Shown here piece by piece: positions 1 to 8,176 of a stretch of 64,000 nt of DNA (its first letter is position 1; each line of letters opens with the position of its first letter). The stretch comes from Candidatus Wolframiiraptor sinensis (lineage in GTDB: Archaea > Thermoproteota > Nitrososphaeria_A > Caldarchaeales > Wolframiiraptoraceae). The notes beneath the pieces were generated by a model that made no database searches, was not told where the DNA came from, and was given only the letters and a program-made list of their open reading frames with translations. Location: NCBI GenBank assembly GCA_023268255.1, contig JALNJX010000001.1, positions 186,001 through 250,000 on the forward strand, written 5' to 3'. The position numbers and the translations under genes are program-made.

Positions 1-157
1 GTTGATCCCTCAGGAATTCTAGAACCTCATCGGTCGGCGGTGGGATCACGCTGGCAACAGCCTTCTCCTTAACCTTGGAGCCGGCGGCTGCTCCGCCCTC
101 CCGCGCTCTCGCGGCCTTCTTCTCAAGCTGGCTCAAGCTCGGCTTCTTCGGCGGCAT
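1..157 (-). CDS. rps25e: Ribosomal protein eS25, N-terminal part (runs off the window edge)
   Basis: The minus strand from an ATG at 157 reads MPPKKPSLSQLEKKAARAR and continues with a Lys/Ala-rich basic linker and then VIPPTDEVLEFLRDQ, where the window ends. This matches the start of archaeal eS25, a small-subunit protein with a basic tail followed by a winged-helix domain; only about 52 codons are present. A strong ribosome binding site (GGGGAGGTG) lies 6-14 bases upstream of the ATG. The missing C-terminal domain should lie just outside the window. The Lys-rich start followed by SLSQLEKKA is typical of the archaeal family. Confidence 0.85.
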   Translation of the reverse strand, partial: MPPKKPSLSQLEKKAARAREGGAAAGSKVKEKAVASVIPPPTDEVLEFLRDQ

Positions 158-192
158 GACCGCACCTCCCCGCTGGAAGAAGCCAATACTCT

Positions 193-207
193 TCATAAAT
201 ATTTTCC
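193..207 (-). promoter_or_regulatory. Probable TATA box for eS25
   Basis: The minus strand reads AAAATATTTAT here. A start site about 25 bases downstream would leave a short leader carrying the GGGGAGGTG site before the ATG at 157. Assigned by sequence and spacing only. Confidence 0.4.
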
Positions 208-256
208 AAGGAGGCGGTAATAGTCTAATCCAGCCAAATATGTAATAGGCCTTGGC

Positions 257-1087
257 GTGAGGCTGAGGGATTACTTGGCAGAGAGCATTCGGGAGGCTCC
301 CATCGAGCACCTCCCATCCCATGCGAAGTTAATCGATAAGGTGGCCCTCGTCAGGCTGAGGGAGGAGATTGAGGGGCTGAAGCACGAGATAGGCGAGCTC
401 ATCCTCAGATTCTATAATGCTCGAGCCGTGTATCTTGTGCGGGGCGTTGAGGGTGTTGAAAGAAGGCCCCGCCTCGAGCTGATAGCAGGCGACCCCATCC
501 GAGAGATAACGCACCGCGAATATGGCTGCATCTTCAAGCTAGATCTCACGCAGCTGATGTTCTGCCTCGGCAACAGCTTCGAGAGATTGAGGGTGGCTGG
601 ATTGACGGGCGAGGGCGAGGTCGTTGTGGACATGTTCGCTGGCGTGGGGCAATTCGCGATACCGGTAGCGGTTCTCGGAGAGCCCGAAAAGATCTATGCC
701 ATCGAGATAAACCCGCTCGCGCATAGATATCTCCTGGAGAACGTGCGCCTGAATGATGTGGGCGATAGGGTTGAGGCGATTCTGGGTGATTGCAGGGAGA
801 TCGCGCCGAGAATGCTTAGCGGCGCCGCCGATAGGGTCATTATGGGGTATTTCGGGGGCACGATCGAGGCGCTCCGCGCGGCGCTATCAGCTCTGAAGCC
901 GGAGGGCGGAATAATTCACTTCCACGAGCTCGCTAGAAGAGGCGGCGAAGAGAACCTCGTGAAAGAGTTGCTGGAAACCGCCGCGAGCCACGGGTTTCAC
1001 GCGCGATTGCTATTGTGGAGGAAGGTCAAGAGCTACTCGAGGACGAGGAACCACATCGTGATAGACTTTTTCGCGGCCAGAGCTTAG
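257..1087 (+). CDS. taw2: tRNA wyosine-pathway aminocarboxypropyltransferase Taw2 (Trm5/TYW2 family)
   Basis: A 276-residue class I SAM-binding enzyme. Motif I is DMFAGVGQFAIP (residues about 127-138), followed by YAIEINPLAHRYLLENVRLN and then DRVIMGYF near residue 191. Trm5 m1G37 methyltransferases have an NLP motif at that last position; the MGY form marks Taw2 (archaeal TYW2), which moves the 3-amino-3-carboxypropyl group of SAM onto 4-demethylwyosine at position 37 of tRNA-Phe. The N-terminal part (residues 1-110) is the usual short region before the catalytic domain. The start is GTG with only a weak ribosome site, so the exact start is uncertain. It stands alone between eS25 and the DUF362 cluster. 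Family certain; Taw2 versus Trm5 rests on the MGY motif. Confidence 0.85.
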   Translation: MRLRDYLAESIREAPIEHLPSHAKLIDKVALVRLREEIEGLKHEIGELILRFYNARAVYLVRGVEGVERRPRLELIAGDPIREITHREYGCIFKLDLTQLMFCLGNSFERLRVAGLTGEGEVVVDMFAGVGQFAIPVAVLGEPEKIYAIEINPLAHRYLLENVRLNDVGDRVEAILGDCREIAPRMLSGAADRVIMGYFGGTIEALRAALSALKPEGGIIHFHELARRGGEENLVKELLETAASHGFHARLLLWRKVKSYSRTRNHIVIDFFAARA

Positions 1088-1211
1088 ACCGCCAAACCGC
1101 GCTAGCGGTAGAGCGGAGCCGGGAACATCGTCCTTGCGCGGAGGTATTCTCGTGAAACTACCGAGGAGGTAATGGGCTTGAAGATGAAGCATCGCGGCAG
1201 CGTGTTCCACA

Positions 1212-1223
1212 ATCTTTATTAAT
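1212..1223 (+). promoter_or_regulatory. TATA box for the DUF362-ferredoxin-NapH cluster
   Basis: ATCTTTATTAAT lies with its centre about 30 bases before the ATG at 1248, the spacing expected for a leaderless archaeal mRNA. No ribosome site precedes that ATG, which supports this reading. Confidence 0.45.
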
Positions 1224-1247
1224 GGTGGCCATGACTTCGGATTGGTA

Positions 1248-2240
1248 ATGCGGCTTAATCTTTCCAGGAGGATTTTCATCAAGCTAGCGGGAGGATTGGC
1301 TTTAGCATCTCTGGGCTTGGGAGCGCTGGGGTATTCGCTTGGATGGTTTAGTCCTTGGGAGCAAGCAGTCTTCGAGAAAGAGAGTAGAAACACTTTGCGC
1401 GCCGATGGCGAGAGGTCTCTAGTATCCTTTGTCAGGGGTCGAGATGCTCGTGAGATGGTGAGGGCCGCGGTAGAGATCATAGGTGGCATCGAGGGGGTCG
1501 TGAAGCCGGGATCTAGGGTCCTAATCAAGCCTAATGTCGGGTTTAACAGGGTGGAGGCGGTAACATCGCCCGAGATATTGGGCGCGGTGATAGAGCTGGT
1601 TAAAGAGGCCGACCCGGCGGACATAATCGTAGCCGAGAGCGCCGTTCGCGGCTACGATACATCGAGCAACTTTGATAGAGTTGGGGTAAGAGAGGTTGCC
1701 AGGGAGCTGGGCGTCCGCCTGATAGATCTAGATAAGGAGGATAGGGCTGTCAAGACTAAGATTAGGGGGAGGGTTCTTCAGGAGGTTTCAGTCTTCAAGC
1801 AAGCGCTCGATGCCGACGTCATAATAAGCGTGCCAAAGCTCAAGAGGCATTCGCAAGCAGTAGTCACGATCTCGCTGAAGAACATGATGGGCATAATGCC
1901 GGATGATCAGAAGGGAATGTTTCACGTTCTCGGATTGGATCAGTGCATAGCCGACCTCAACACAGCGTTCAAGCCGGATCTGGCGATAGTGGACGCGATC
2001 GAGGTCATGACGGTCAGCGGCCCCGGGATGGGCAAGATGGTCCCGGGAAACGCGGTATTGGCGAGCAGGGATCCAGTGGCATTGGATCTCGTGGCCGCGG
2101 AGTACCTATTCAAGCTCGAGGGGCACGCGGATCCACTCAGAGCCGCGATGAATGTTCCGCACATAAGGCTGGCGGCGGAGCTCGGCGTGGGCACGAACGA
2201 CATATCGAGAATAGAACTGATTAGAAGGGAGCCGGGTTGA
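1248..2240 (+). CDS. DUF362 domain protein with twin-arginine signal
   Basis: About 330 residues. The N-terminus reads MRLNLSRRIFIKLAGG, a Tat-type SRRxFxK motif followed by a hydrophobic stretch, so the protein is probably exported and membrane-held. The rest is a DUF362 domain (IKPNVGFNR, DIIVAESAVRG, VPKLKRHSQAVVTISLKN, MGIMPDDQKG, DPVALD near residues 280-285). DUF362 proteins often sit beside ferredoxin-type proteins and are suspected of redox or cofactor roles, but the activity is not established. It overlaps the next gene by 4 bases, and that gene also has a Tat signal, so the two probably act together outside the membrane. An in-frame TTG at 1242 would add two residues. Confidence 0.8.
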   Translation: MRLNLSRRIFIKLAGGLALASLGLGALGYSLGWFSPWEQAVFEKESRNTLRADGERSLVSFVRGRDAREMVRAAVEIIGGIEGVVKPGSRVLIKPNVGFNRVEAVTSPEILGAVIELVKEADPADIIVAESAVRGYDTSSNFDRVGVREVARELGVRLIDLDKEDRAVKTKIRGRVLQEVSVFKQALDADVIISVPKLKRHSQAVVTISLKNMMGIMPDDQKGMFHVLGLDQCIADLNTAFKPDLAIVDAIEVMTVSGPGMGKMVPGNAVLASRDPVALDLVAAEYLFKLEGHADPLRAAMNVPHIRLAAELGVGTNDISRIELIRREPG

Positions 2241-2845
2241 TCAGCCGGAGGAGCCTTCTCAGGGCGATGCTGGGAGCTCTCCTCGTGCCCCTCGCAGGGG
2301 TATCAATAGCAGCCTTGCCGAGCAGGAGGGTTGTGCGGCCCCCGGGCGCAATCGAGGAGGAGCGCTTCCTAGAGATCTGCGTTCGATGTGGAGCATGCAT
2401 CGAGGCCTGCTTCAGGGATGGGCGAGGGACGCTGGAGCCATGCGGGCTTCCAGATGGCCCGCCGCTAATAGGAACCCCTAAAGTCAATCCGCTTAGAGCT
2501 CCATGTGAGGCTCTTTATGGAAAATGCGAGAATAAGTTGCCATGTATCAGGTCCTGCCCCACGGGCGCCCTGAAGTGGGTCGAGCCGGATGAGATAAAGC
2601 TCGGGTCCGTAAAATGGAGTCCAAGGCTCTGCATCGCCTTCCTCGGAGGAACATGCCTCGTCTGCGCCGAGGTATGCCCAGTGCCAGGCGCAATAACTCC
2701 GGAGGGTAGAATCCCGATCTTCCACCTCGATAGATGCGTGGGATGTGGGCGGTGCGTATACGCGTGTCCAGCTGATCCAAAGGCTCTAGTCCTCGTGCCG
2801 GATGGGGAGGTGAGGTATCGCTGGCGAAGAGGCTCATCAAGATAA
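2237..2845 (+). CDS. Exported 4Fe-4S ferredoxin, NapG/MauM type
   Basis: 202 residues. The N-terminus MISRRSLLRAMLGALLVPLAG is a short Tat-type signal. Four Cys clusters follow: CVRCGACIEAC (residues about 54-64), CENKLPCIRSCP, CLVCAEVCP and CVGCGRCVYACPA near residue 168, enough for about four [4Fe-4S] centres. This is the NapG/MauM layout, which passes electrons between the quinone pool or a membrane polyferredoxin and an exported partner. The TTG start at 2237 overlaps the DUF362 stop. The next gene is a NapH-type membrane polyferredoxin, as expected for NapGH. The exported redox partner is not evident, so the physiological reaction is unknown. Confidence 0.82.
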   Translation: MISRRSLLRAMLGALLVPLAGVSIAALPSRRVVRPPGAIEEERFLEICVRCGACIEACFRDGRGTLEPCGLPDGPPLIGTPKVNPLRAPCEALYGKCENKLPCIRSCPTGALKWVEPDEIKLGSVKWSPRLCIAFLGGTCLVCAEVCPVPGAITPEGRIPIFHLDRCVGCGRCVYACPADPKALVLVPDGEVRYRWRRGSSR

Positions 2846-3612
2846 ACCTGCTCATAATCGCGATTGCAATCGCCATTTATCTAGCGCTGAACCTATCGGG
2901 CATAGCGAGAGGAGCATATTGCTCGCTATCAGCCGGGGGCGTAACTTTCCTGTGCCCGCTCGGCTTTCTCCAGCGCCCCGGGCTCGCTGGGGCATCATCC
3001 TGCGCGATAATCATAGGCGTGGCCGCGGTATTGATGGCAATACTGCTCTTAGGGAGATTCTTCTGCGGCTGGATCTGCCCCATGAGCATAGTGCTCCGCC
3101 TCCTGGGCAGTAAAGGTGCGGGGGGTAACGGCCGCCTATACATCCCCGCATTCTCGGTGAGCCTAGCCCTCATCCTACTCGCATCATGGATCATGGGATT
3201 CCCCGTATTCTGCATCATATGCCCCATCGGCATCGTAAGCAGGCTCATAATCTCGGCGCTAAGCGGGATATTGGATATATGGGGCATACTGTGGGGGGCA
3301 GCTATCTTCACGGCCACCATTACGCTGATCAAGGCGCGCGCATGGTGCAATGGCCTATGCCCATTGGGCGCGCTCCAAACGCTTCTAAGCCCTCTCAAAT
3401 TAACGAGAATAAAGGCATCCCATGAATGTAAAAAGTGCAATGCTTGTGTCGAAGCCTGCCCGCTGAAGCTCGAGATTCATGAGGATCGCAGAGCTGATCA
3501 GATGAGCTGCACCACGTGCTTGGAATGTGTTAAAACATGCCCATTTAACGCACTTAAGCTAGTCGTGATCCGCCCCCTCTCATCAGACAAATCTGGCGCG
3601 AAGAAGGAGTAA
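2821..3612 (+). CDS. NapH-type membrane polyferredoxin, apparent CTG start
   Basis: A membrane protein with two cytoplasmic [4Fe-4S] clusters at the C-terminus (CKKCNACVEACP and CTTCLECVKTCP). The membrane part has the NapH signatures FFCGWICPMSI, CIICPIGIVSR and WCNGLCPLGALQ. The first ATG/GTG/TTG in frame is a GTG at 3019, which would delete the first two membrane helices and a conserved CPLGFLQRPG segment. Upstream the frame is open to 2776 with no standard start. The best start is CTG at 2821 (LAKRLIKINLLII), 8 bases after a GGGGAGGTG ribosome site at 2804-2812. Adding one C at 2822 would instead fuse this frame to the ferredoxin, but the positively charged LAKRLIK argues for a cytoplasmic N-terminus and separate genes. 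Confidence 0.75.
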   Translation: MAKRLIKINLLIIAIAIAIYLALNLSGIARGAYCSLSAGGVTFLCPLGFLQRPGLAGASSCAIIIGVAAVLMAILLLGRFFCGWICPMSIVLRLLGSKGAGGNGRLYIPAFSVSLALILLASWIMGFPVFCIICPIGIVSRLIISALSGILDIWGILWGAAIFTATITLIKARAWCNGLCPLGALQTLLSPLKLTRIKASHECKKCNACVEACPLKLEIHEDRRADQMSCTTCLECVKTCPFNALKLVVIRPLSSDKSGAKKE

Positions 3613-3713
3613 TCAGCTGTTGCAAAAGTTTTTTGGGGAGCACTTCGCAAAAATTAAAACAGCATCCTGTTGCAATAATACTTCAAATTTTCACGCGAAA
3701 TTGAGGCGCGTAT
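3613..3713. terminator. Convergent 3' ends of the NapH gene and uL14 gene
   Basis: About 100 AT-rich bases between converging genes. A T6 run at 3629-3634 can end the plus-strand transcript. On the minus strand the stretch at 3651-3662 reads GTTTTAATTTTT and can end the uL14 transcript. No hairpin is needed for archaeal T-run termination and none is clear. Confidence 0.4.
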
Positions 3714-4148
3714 CTAGATTATTATGCTTGCGGCGTTGGCTATTCTGGGCCAGCGCTCCGCAGCCTCCCTCGCCACGGGCCCCTTGATCTCCGTCGCCTT
3801 GAGATCGCCCTCGGGCGTGACTAAAACCGCCGCGGTATCCTCAAACATTATCCAAGTTCCATCGGGTCTCCTGTAGGGCTTCTTCTGCCTTATTATCACG
3901 GCATGCATTGGCTTCTTCCTCAGATCTATCGGCCCCTTCTTCACGGTAACGGATACCAAGTCTCCAACGGCCGCGCATGGATGCCTTCTCCTCCTAGTCT
4001 TGATGCCATGCACCTGTATTATCTTGAGAAGCTGGGCGCCGGAGTTATCGGCGCATGGGATGAGCGAGCCCACGTTAATGGTTCTAGGTATGTCGGGCCT
4101 TCTCTCGAGAATCCCCACGGCTGCTACGGCCCTGCTCCTCTTTGACAT
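3714..4148 (-). CDS. rpl14: Large ribosomal subunit protein uL14
   Basis: 144 residues, normal for archaea. The core reads LIPCADNSGAQLLKIIQV, then GDLVSVTVKKG and VIIRQKKPYRRPDGTWIMFEDTA, the uL14 fold contacting 23S rRNA and the small subunit at bridge B8. The N-terminal 20 residues (SKRSRAVAAVGILERRPDI) are the archaeal extension. It is the last gene of an rnp1-uS17-uL14 run. In most archaea uL24, eS4 and uL5 follow; here the run ends and a convergent redox cluster follows, so the spc part of the cluster is elsewhere. Confidence 0.97.
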   Translation of the reverse strand: MSKRSRAVAAVGILERRPDIPRTINVGSLIPCADNSGAQLLKIIQVHGIKTRRRRHPCAAVGDLVSVTVKKGPIDLRKKPMHAVIIRQKKPYRRPDGTWIMFEDTAAVLVTPEGDLKATEIKGPVAREAAERWPRIANAASIII

Positions 4149-4188
4149 GCCGCACCTCCTCCTCCAAGATCTCGGGGGCTTTTAAGGA

Positions 4189-4521
4189 TCACTTTCCCTC
4201 GAGCTTCTCGATTACCACGAAATGGACGGTCTTGCTGAGCGGCCTGCACTCCGCGATTCTCACCCTATCCCCTTCCTTAACGTCCATGCACGGCGGGAGA
4301 TGGGCTGGTATATTGCTCCTCCGCCGCTCATAGCGCTTATACTTCCTAACATAGTGAAGATATTCCCTCCTGACTATCACGGTCTTCGCCATCCTCTTCT
4401 TGTGGATGACCCCCGTGAGAATGATTCCCCTAATCTTAAGGTGGCCGTGGAATGGGCATTTCGGGTCATCGCACTCCCTCTCCGGGGGCTTAACCGGTAT
4501 CCCTATGTTCCTCGCGGGCAT
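4189..4521 (-). CDS. rps17: Small ribosomal subunit protein uS17
   Basis: 110 residues of archaeal uS17, which binds 16S rRNA early in assembly. The OB-fold core shows [19 protein letters not shown], then [19 protein letters not shown] near the C-terminus. The N-terminal extension carries a [10 protein letters not shown] motif common in archaeal and eukaryotic forms. It lies 40 bases upstream of uL14 and 78 bases downstream of rnp1, all on the minus strand. Confidence 0.97.
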   Translation of the reverse strand: MPARNIGIPVKPPERECDDPKCPFHGHLKIRGIILTGVIHKKRMAKTVIVRREYLHYVRKYKRYERRRSNIPAHLPPCMDVKEGDRVRIAECRPLSKTVHFVVIEKLEGK

Positions 4522-4599
4522 GCTCGTATCACCCTATCCTCCATAGCGCCGGTGCTGGGGCTGACTCGGAGCAGCCTCCTAAATAACGTTTCCAGACTC

Positions 4600-4887
4600 C
4601 TACCACCTCCTCAGCCTCCTCTTCAACCTCTCCTCCGGCCTGCCGACCAGAATCCTTCCATCTACCAGAACTTTCTCCCCCGAGGGTAACTCGAATATAA
4701 ACCTGTAAGCGTTCTTCGGCAGGCTCACGATCCTGCCATCATCTCTCAGCATTCTCAGCATATTCCTGGTCTCCCCGATGATCTCGCCGGCGTGCGCGAG
4801 GCCCACCCTCAGGGGCATAGCTTTGGCCCTGAGGCCCAGAAGCTCATGCCTCGGCAGATTTCTCGGGGTCAGCGTCCTAATCTTCAT
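4600..4887 (-). CDS. rnp1: RNase P protein component 1 (Rnp1, homologue of POP4/Rpp29)
   Basis: 95 residues with the Sm-like barrel of archaeal Rpp29: RHELLGLRAKAM, then GEIIGETRNMLRML, KNAYRFIFELPSG, VDGRILVGRPEERL and a basic RRLRRW tail. It supports the RNA subunit of RNase P, which removes 5' leaders from pre-tRNA. Its place directly before uS17 and uL14 is the usual archaeal order. Its start lies 23 bases after the sfsA stop, so here it may be read from the FprA/SfsA side rather than from the uL29 gene. Confidence 0.95.
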   Translation of the reverse strand: MKIRTLTPRNLPRHELLGLRAKAMPLRVGLAHAGEIIGETRNMLRMLRDDGRIVSLPKNAYRFIFELPSGEKVLVDGRILVGRPEERLKRRLRRW

Positions 4888-4910
4888 CGCGGAGAGTATG
4901 CTCAGGCAGC

Positions 4911-5633
4911 TTAAATCTCGATCGCGAGATCGGGGTTTAGGAGGATTATCGAGGAGCTCTCAGGCTCATAGGCCATCTGAACTCCTCTGACCTCGAGCCC
5001 GGCCGCATGTGCTCTCGCTATTAGACTGCATAACGCTGGATCCGCCTCGTAGTTGAGCTTGAAGCCCCTGATATTAGGTATGGCCGCGATGAAGGCGATG
5101 ATAGCCCGTGCGCCGCGCTCGACCAGCCCCATCATCTCCCCCACCTGTTTTACCGCTCTCGTGGATGGGCAGTCGGGATAAGAGGCGTAATCGCCAAGCC
5201 TGAGAGCCGCGCTCTTGAGCTCCAGGATCAAGTCCGCGCCCTCGCGTGACATCAAGTAGTCTATTCTCGCCCCAGCGAGTGGGATATTTCTTCTCGAGAT
5301 CTGATAGCCCTCGAGCCATGGGATGAGACCTCGATTAACCGCCTCCTCGAAAGCTCTCGACTGGAGGTACGTATCTACTACAGCGGCGAGCCCGTCCTCG
5401 GGGATCGCGAAGAGCCTTCTCCGAAGCTTCTCCGGCCTCGCGGTCGGCGCGCAGAACCCCCTCCTCCCTCGCACGATGTACTCCAGAAGTCTCCCGGTAT
5501 TCTGCAGGAATACGAGATCCTCCTGATCATCAATCTTCACCCTGATCGTAAACCTGTTCAATCTCTCGAGTATCAGGCACTCCTCTACGCCCCGTAAAAC
5601 CAGTAGCCTAGAGTATTCGCGGGCGGGGCACAA
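4911..5633 (-). CDS. sfsA: SfsA family protein
   Basis: 240 residues of the SfsA family: LERLNRFTIRV near residues 23-33, LQNTGRLLEYIV, an ARIDYLM segment followed by LILELKSAAL, YPDCPSTRAVKQV, and GARAIIAFIAAIP. SfsA proteins have an N-terminal OB-like nucleic-acid-binding domain and a C-terminal nuclease-like fold; the DYL, E and K residues of the latter are present. Function in archaea is unknown, and sugar fermentation is only the historical name. TTG start 10 bases after the FprA stop, so it is co-transcribed with FprA and probably with rnp1 downstream. Confidence 0.88.
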   Translation of the reverse strand: MCPAREYSRLLVLRGVEECLILERLNRFTIRVKIDDQEDLVFLQNTGRLLEYIVRGRRGFCAPTARPEKLRRRLFAIPEDGLAAVVDTYLQSRAFEEAVNRGLIPWLEGYQISRRNIPLAGARIDYLMSREGADLILELKSAALRLGDYASYPDCPSTRAVKQVGEMMGLVERGARAIIAFIAAIPNIRGFKLNYEADPALCSLIARAHAAGLEVRGVQMAYEPESSSIILLNPDLAIEI

Positions 5634-5643
5634 AGCCTAGCCC

Positions 5644-6852
5644 TCAAGATGATTCGAGAAGCATTTTCACCCCTTCTCTAATTCTCCGGATATCCTCCTC
5701 GCTCGCGGAGCCTTGGAATTCTATCTTGTCGATGATCTTGAAGCCGGCGCTCGCAAGCTTCTCAGAGATCTTTCTCGCGGCGGCGGGGCCCCAGCCATAC
5801 GACCCTATCACGAGCACGGGCTTTTGCGGAATCTTCCTAGAGATTAGATCCACCAGGTGCTCAAGCGGCGGATAAACTCCAGCCTCATACGTCGTCGCGG
5901 CGATGATTATTGCCCTCGAGTCCATAGCGTCGCTCAGTATCTCCGAGAACGGCGGCTGGCTCGAGTCGTTGAACCGGTAGAAGATCGCTCTGCCTCCCAG
6001 CCTCTCAACCTCATCCGCCGCGATTGCCGCGGCCTTCTCCAGCAAGCGATACATGGAGCCGGAGATGATAAGGATCTTATTGCCATCGGGGCGGCCCTCA
6101 GCCAAGCTCCTGTAGTAATCGATGATCAGCTGCGGATTCCTTCTCCAGATGAGCCCATGAGCTGGCGCGAGTATCCCTATGCTCAGATTGAGGCTCTGAA
6201 TTTTCTCTATGTTCCGGGTTATGTGCTGCCTGTAAAACCCTATTATGTTCGCGACGTATTTCCTGACGCTGGGCAGGTACTCCTTCACGACCCCTTCATC
6301 ATCATCGAATATCGCTCTAGGGGTAGAATATCCTCCAAAGGCATCACACGTTATCAGCGCCCTCCGGTCTGGGAGGTAGCTCATTATGGTCTCGGGCCAG
6401 TGGAGCCATGGCGTATAAATTATCTTGATCTTCTCGCCCGCCAACGCGAGCTCCTCCCCATCCTTCACGAGCCTAAATCTCGGAGCTATCCTGTAGAATG
6501 CCTCGATCATGGGCTTGGCCATGGGATGGGCCACGACCTCCGCCCTAAACCCGTTTGCCTCGAGAACTTTCGAGAGGGAGCCTGAGTGATCCGGCTCAGC
6601 GTGATGAACTATCACATGCGTTATATCTTTCAGGTCCACGATCCCCCTAATCACCTCAATCAGGTCGTCGGCGTAGATGCCCTTCCAGCCGTCGAAGAGA
6701 ACCGCGCCGCCATCCCCCACGAGCAGATACGCGTTATAGGTCACCTTCTCCGGTATGCTCCAGATGCCCTCGAAATACTCGACATCCACATCATCAACTC
6801 TCAGCAGGTGAAATCCGGGCTCAATCTCCTGAGATAAGACTCTCGAAGCCAT
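5644..6852 (-). CDS. fprA: A-type flavoprotein FprA (flavodiiron oxygen or NO reductase)
   Basis: 402 residues. The N-terminal metallo-beta-lactamase domain (1-250) keeps the diiron ligands: HHAEPDH near residue 82, the His in WLHWPETIMSY, the Asp in ITCDAFGGY and the His of APAHGLIW. The C-terminal flavodoxin domain (about 255-400) binds FMN (ISGSMYRLLEKAA, SYGWGPAA). Such proteins reduce O2 to water or NO to N2O with electrons from F420H2, rubredoxin or NADH; the donor here cannot be told. No C-terminal rubredoxin domain. It lies with a ferritin, a peroxiredoxin and an Lrp regulator, an oxygen-defence set for an anaerobe with several hydrogenases. Confidence 0.93.
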   Translation of the reverse strand: MASRVLSQEIEPGFHLLRVDDVDVEYFEGIWSIPEKVTYNAYLLVGDGGAVLFDGWKGIYADDLIEVIRGIVDLKDITHVIVHHAEPDHSGSLSKVLEANGFRAEVVAHPMAKPMIEAFYRIAPRFRLVKDGEELALAGEKIKIIYTPWLHWPETIMSYLPDRRALITCDAFGGYSTPRAIFDDDEGVVKEYLPSVRKYVANIIGFYRQHITRNIEKIQSLNLSIGILAPAHGLIWRRNPQLIIDYYRSLAEGRPDGNKILIISGSMYRLLEKAAAIAADEVERLGGRAIFYRFNDSSQPPFSEILSDAMDSRAIIIAATTYEAGVYPPLEHLVDLISRKIPQKPVLVIGSYGWGPAAARKISEKLASAGFKIIDKIEFQGSASEEDIRRIREGVKMLLESS

Positions 6853-7017
6853 TTTTCAAACACTCTCCAATCGCAGAATCTCGCATAAAATGGGGAAGAA
6901 TTGGCGTGGGGAAAGAATAGGGGGTTGCCGGCTCCTCAGAGCCCACACAAGCTGCAGTATTCTCCTGCCGGAACCTTTTCAGCCTTAACATCGAGTTCAA
7001 CCTCTGAGGCGTTGCCA

Positions 7018-7436
7018 TTAGATTTCCTCGAGGAGGCTTGTGAAGAAATCGTGGTGCTCCTCCTCATCCGCGAGTATCTTCTCGAAGAGCGTTGCAGTTG
7101 TCATGTCGCTAAGTCCCGGGCTTTCTGAATTATCTGCTTATAGAGCTTTATCGCCTTCTCCTCATCCTTAACGTCCTGCTCGATCATCTCCTTGAGGGTC
7201 TCCCCGACGTTTATGGGATCGGGCTGGGTCGTCGGGGTGCCTCCGAGGTAGTTCAGCCTCTCAGCTATCATCTCGGCGTGCTTCATCTCGGTTATCGCGA
7301 TCTTTTTCAGCTCATCGCTCACCGCGAATCCCTTGACTCCTTTCCACTGGACGTGCTGCCACATGTATTGTATCGAGACTTGGAGCTCCCTGGCGATGGC
7401 CGCATTCAGCAAATCGAGAAGCTCCTTGGACGACAT
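7018..7436 (-). CDS. Ferritin-like diiron protein, reading frame broken by one base
   Basis: The first frame reads MSSKELLDLLNAAIARELQVS to KARDLAT (111 residues) and stops at 7101. A second frame continues directly as DMTTATLFEKILADEEEH and ends FFTSLLEEI at 7018. Joined by one extra G near 7109 (ARDLGDMTTATLF), they give a 139-residue four-helix ferritin/bacterioferritin-like protein. Diiron ligands: Glu of ARELQVS, ExxxH of TEMKHAEMI, Glu of KDEEKAI, and DEEEHH, which lies only in the second frame. Without the join the last ligand helix is lost. An ATGA overlap at 7101-7104 could alternatively allow re-initiation. A further one-base slip would add a coding-like tail ending YCSLCGL (stop at 6936). 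Confidence 0.75.
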
Positions 7437-7461
7437 AGCCGATCACCGGCTTCGATGAGAT

Positions 7462-8121
7462 TTAAAGCTTCTTGTAGCAGAACCACCAGTCATAGCACTC
7501 GATCTCCTTGGCCCTCGCTTTTTCGAGCCTCTCCTTGGCGGTCTTCTCGTCGCGCGGCGGCGGGATTATCACCTTATCCCCGATCAGCTCGTTATTCGGC
7601 CAGTTGGCCGGCATGGCGACCTTCTTCTCATCCGAGATCTGGAGTGCCTTGACGATCCTCAGTATCTCGTCCATGTTTCGGCCTATCTCCTGCGGATAAT
7701 ATAGTATCGCCCTCACGATGCCCTCGGGATCGATTACGAATACAGCTCTAACGGTGTTGGTTCCCTTCCCAGGATGTATCATACCCAGCATGCAGGCTAT
7801 CTTCCCCTGATCGTCGGCGATTATCGGGAACTTGATCTCGACGCCGAGCTTCTCCCCGATCCACTCGACCCATTTGATATGAGAGAATACTTGGTCTATG
7901 CTGAGGCCTATGAGCTCGCAGTTTAGCCTCTTGAACTCTTCATATCTCTTCTGGAACGCAACGAATTCCGTCGTGCAAACAGGCGTGAAATCGGCTGGAT
8001 GCGAGAACAATACTACCCACTTGCCCTTATAGTCGTCCGGGAATCTTATCACGCCATGAGTCGTCTGAGCTTCGAAGCTCGGAACCTTTTCACCCAATAA
8101 CGGAATGCTTGGACGCTCCAT
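7462..8121 (-). CDS. Peroxiredoxin, archaeal Prx6-like
   Basis: 219 residues of the AhpC/TSA family. The peroxidatic Cys is in [13 protein letters not shown] (near residue 49). The C-terminal arm carries [12 protein letters not shown], the two extra cysteines seen in the Aeropyrum-type thioredoxin peroxidase. It reduces H2O2 and organic peroxides with thiol donors. It is divergent from an Lrp-type regulator and upstream of the ferritin gene (25-base gap), so it is probably the first gene of a redox-stress transcript. A GAGGTGG ribosome site precedes the ATG. Confidence 0.96.
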   Translation of the reverse strand: MERPSIPLLGEKVPSFEAQTTHGVIRFPDDYKGKWVVLFSHPADFTPVCTTEFVAFQKRYEEFKRLNCELIGLSIDQVFSHIKWVEWIGEKLGVEIKFPIIADDQGKIACMLGMIHPGKGTNTVRAVFVIDPEGIVRAILYYPQEIGRNMDEILRIVKALQISDEKKVAMPANWPNNELIGDKVIIPPPRDEKTAKERLEKARAKEIECYDWWFCYKKL

Positions 8122-8144
8122 TTTTCACCACCTCATTCCACGTT

Positions 8145-8156
8145 GCGTATATATTA
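8145..8156. promoter_or_regulatory. Shared TATA region between peroxiredoxin and Lrp genes
   Basis: GCGTATATATTA lies 24-33 bases before the start at 8121 (minus strand) and 21-32 bases before the ATG at 8177 (plus strand). One symmetric TATA element may serve both directions, which would let the regulator control both genes. Confidence 0.45.
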
Positions 8157-8176
8157 TGGCCGAAATCATAAATTTT

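Noticed and set aside
1095-1170. GCTAGCGGTAGAGCG looked like a tRNA D-arm
   Set aside because: No T-arm (GTTCRANNC) or matching acceptor stem within range, so not a tRNA. No tRNA or rRNA gene was found anywhere in the window.
1172-1222. A 16-codon frame starting with ATG after an ideal GAGGAGGT site, before the DUF362 gene
   Set aside because: Too short and without any recognisable pattern; its 3' end coincides with the TATA box of the next gene.
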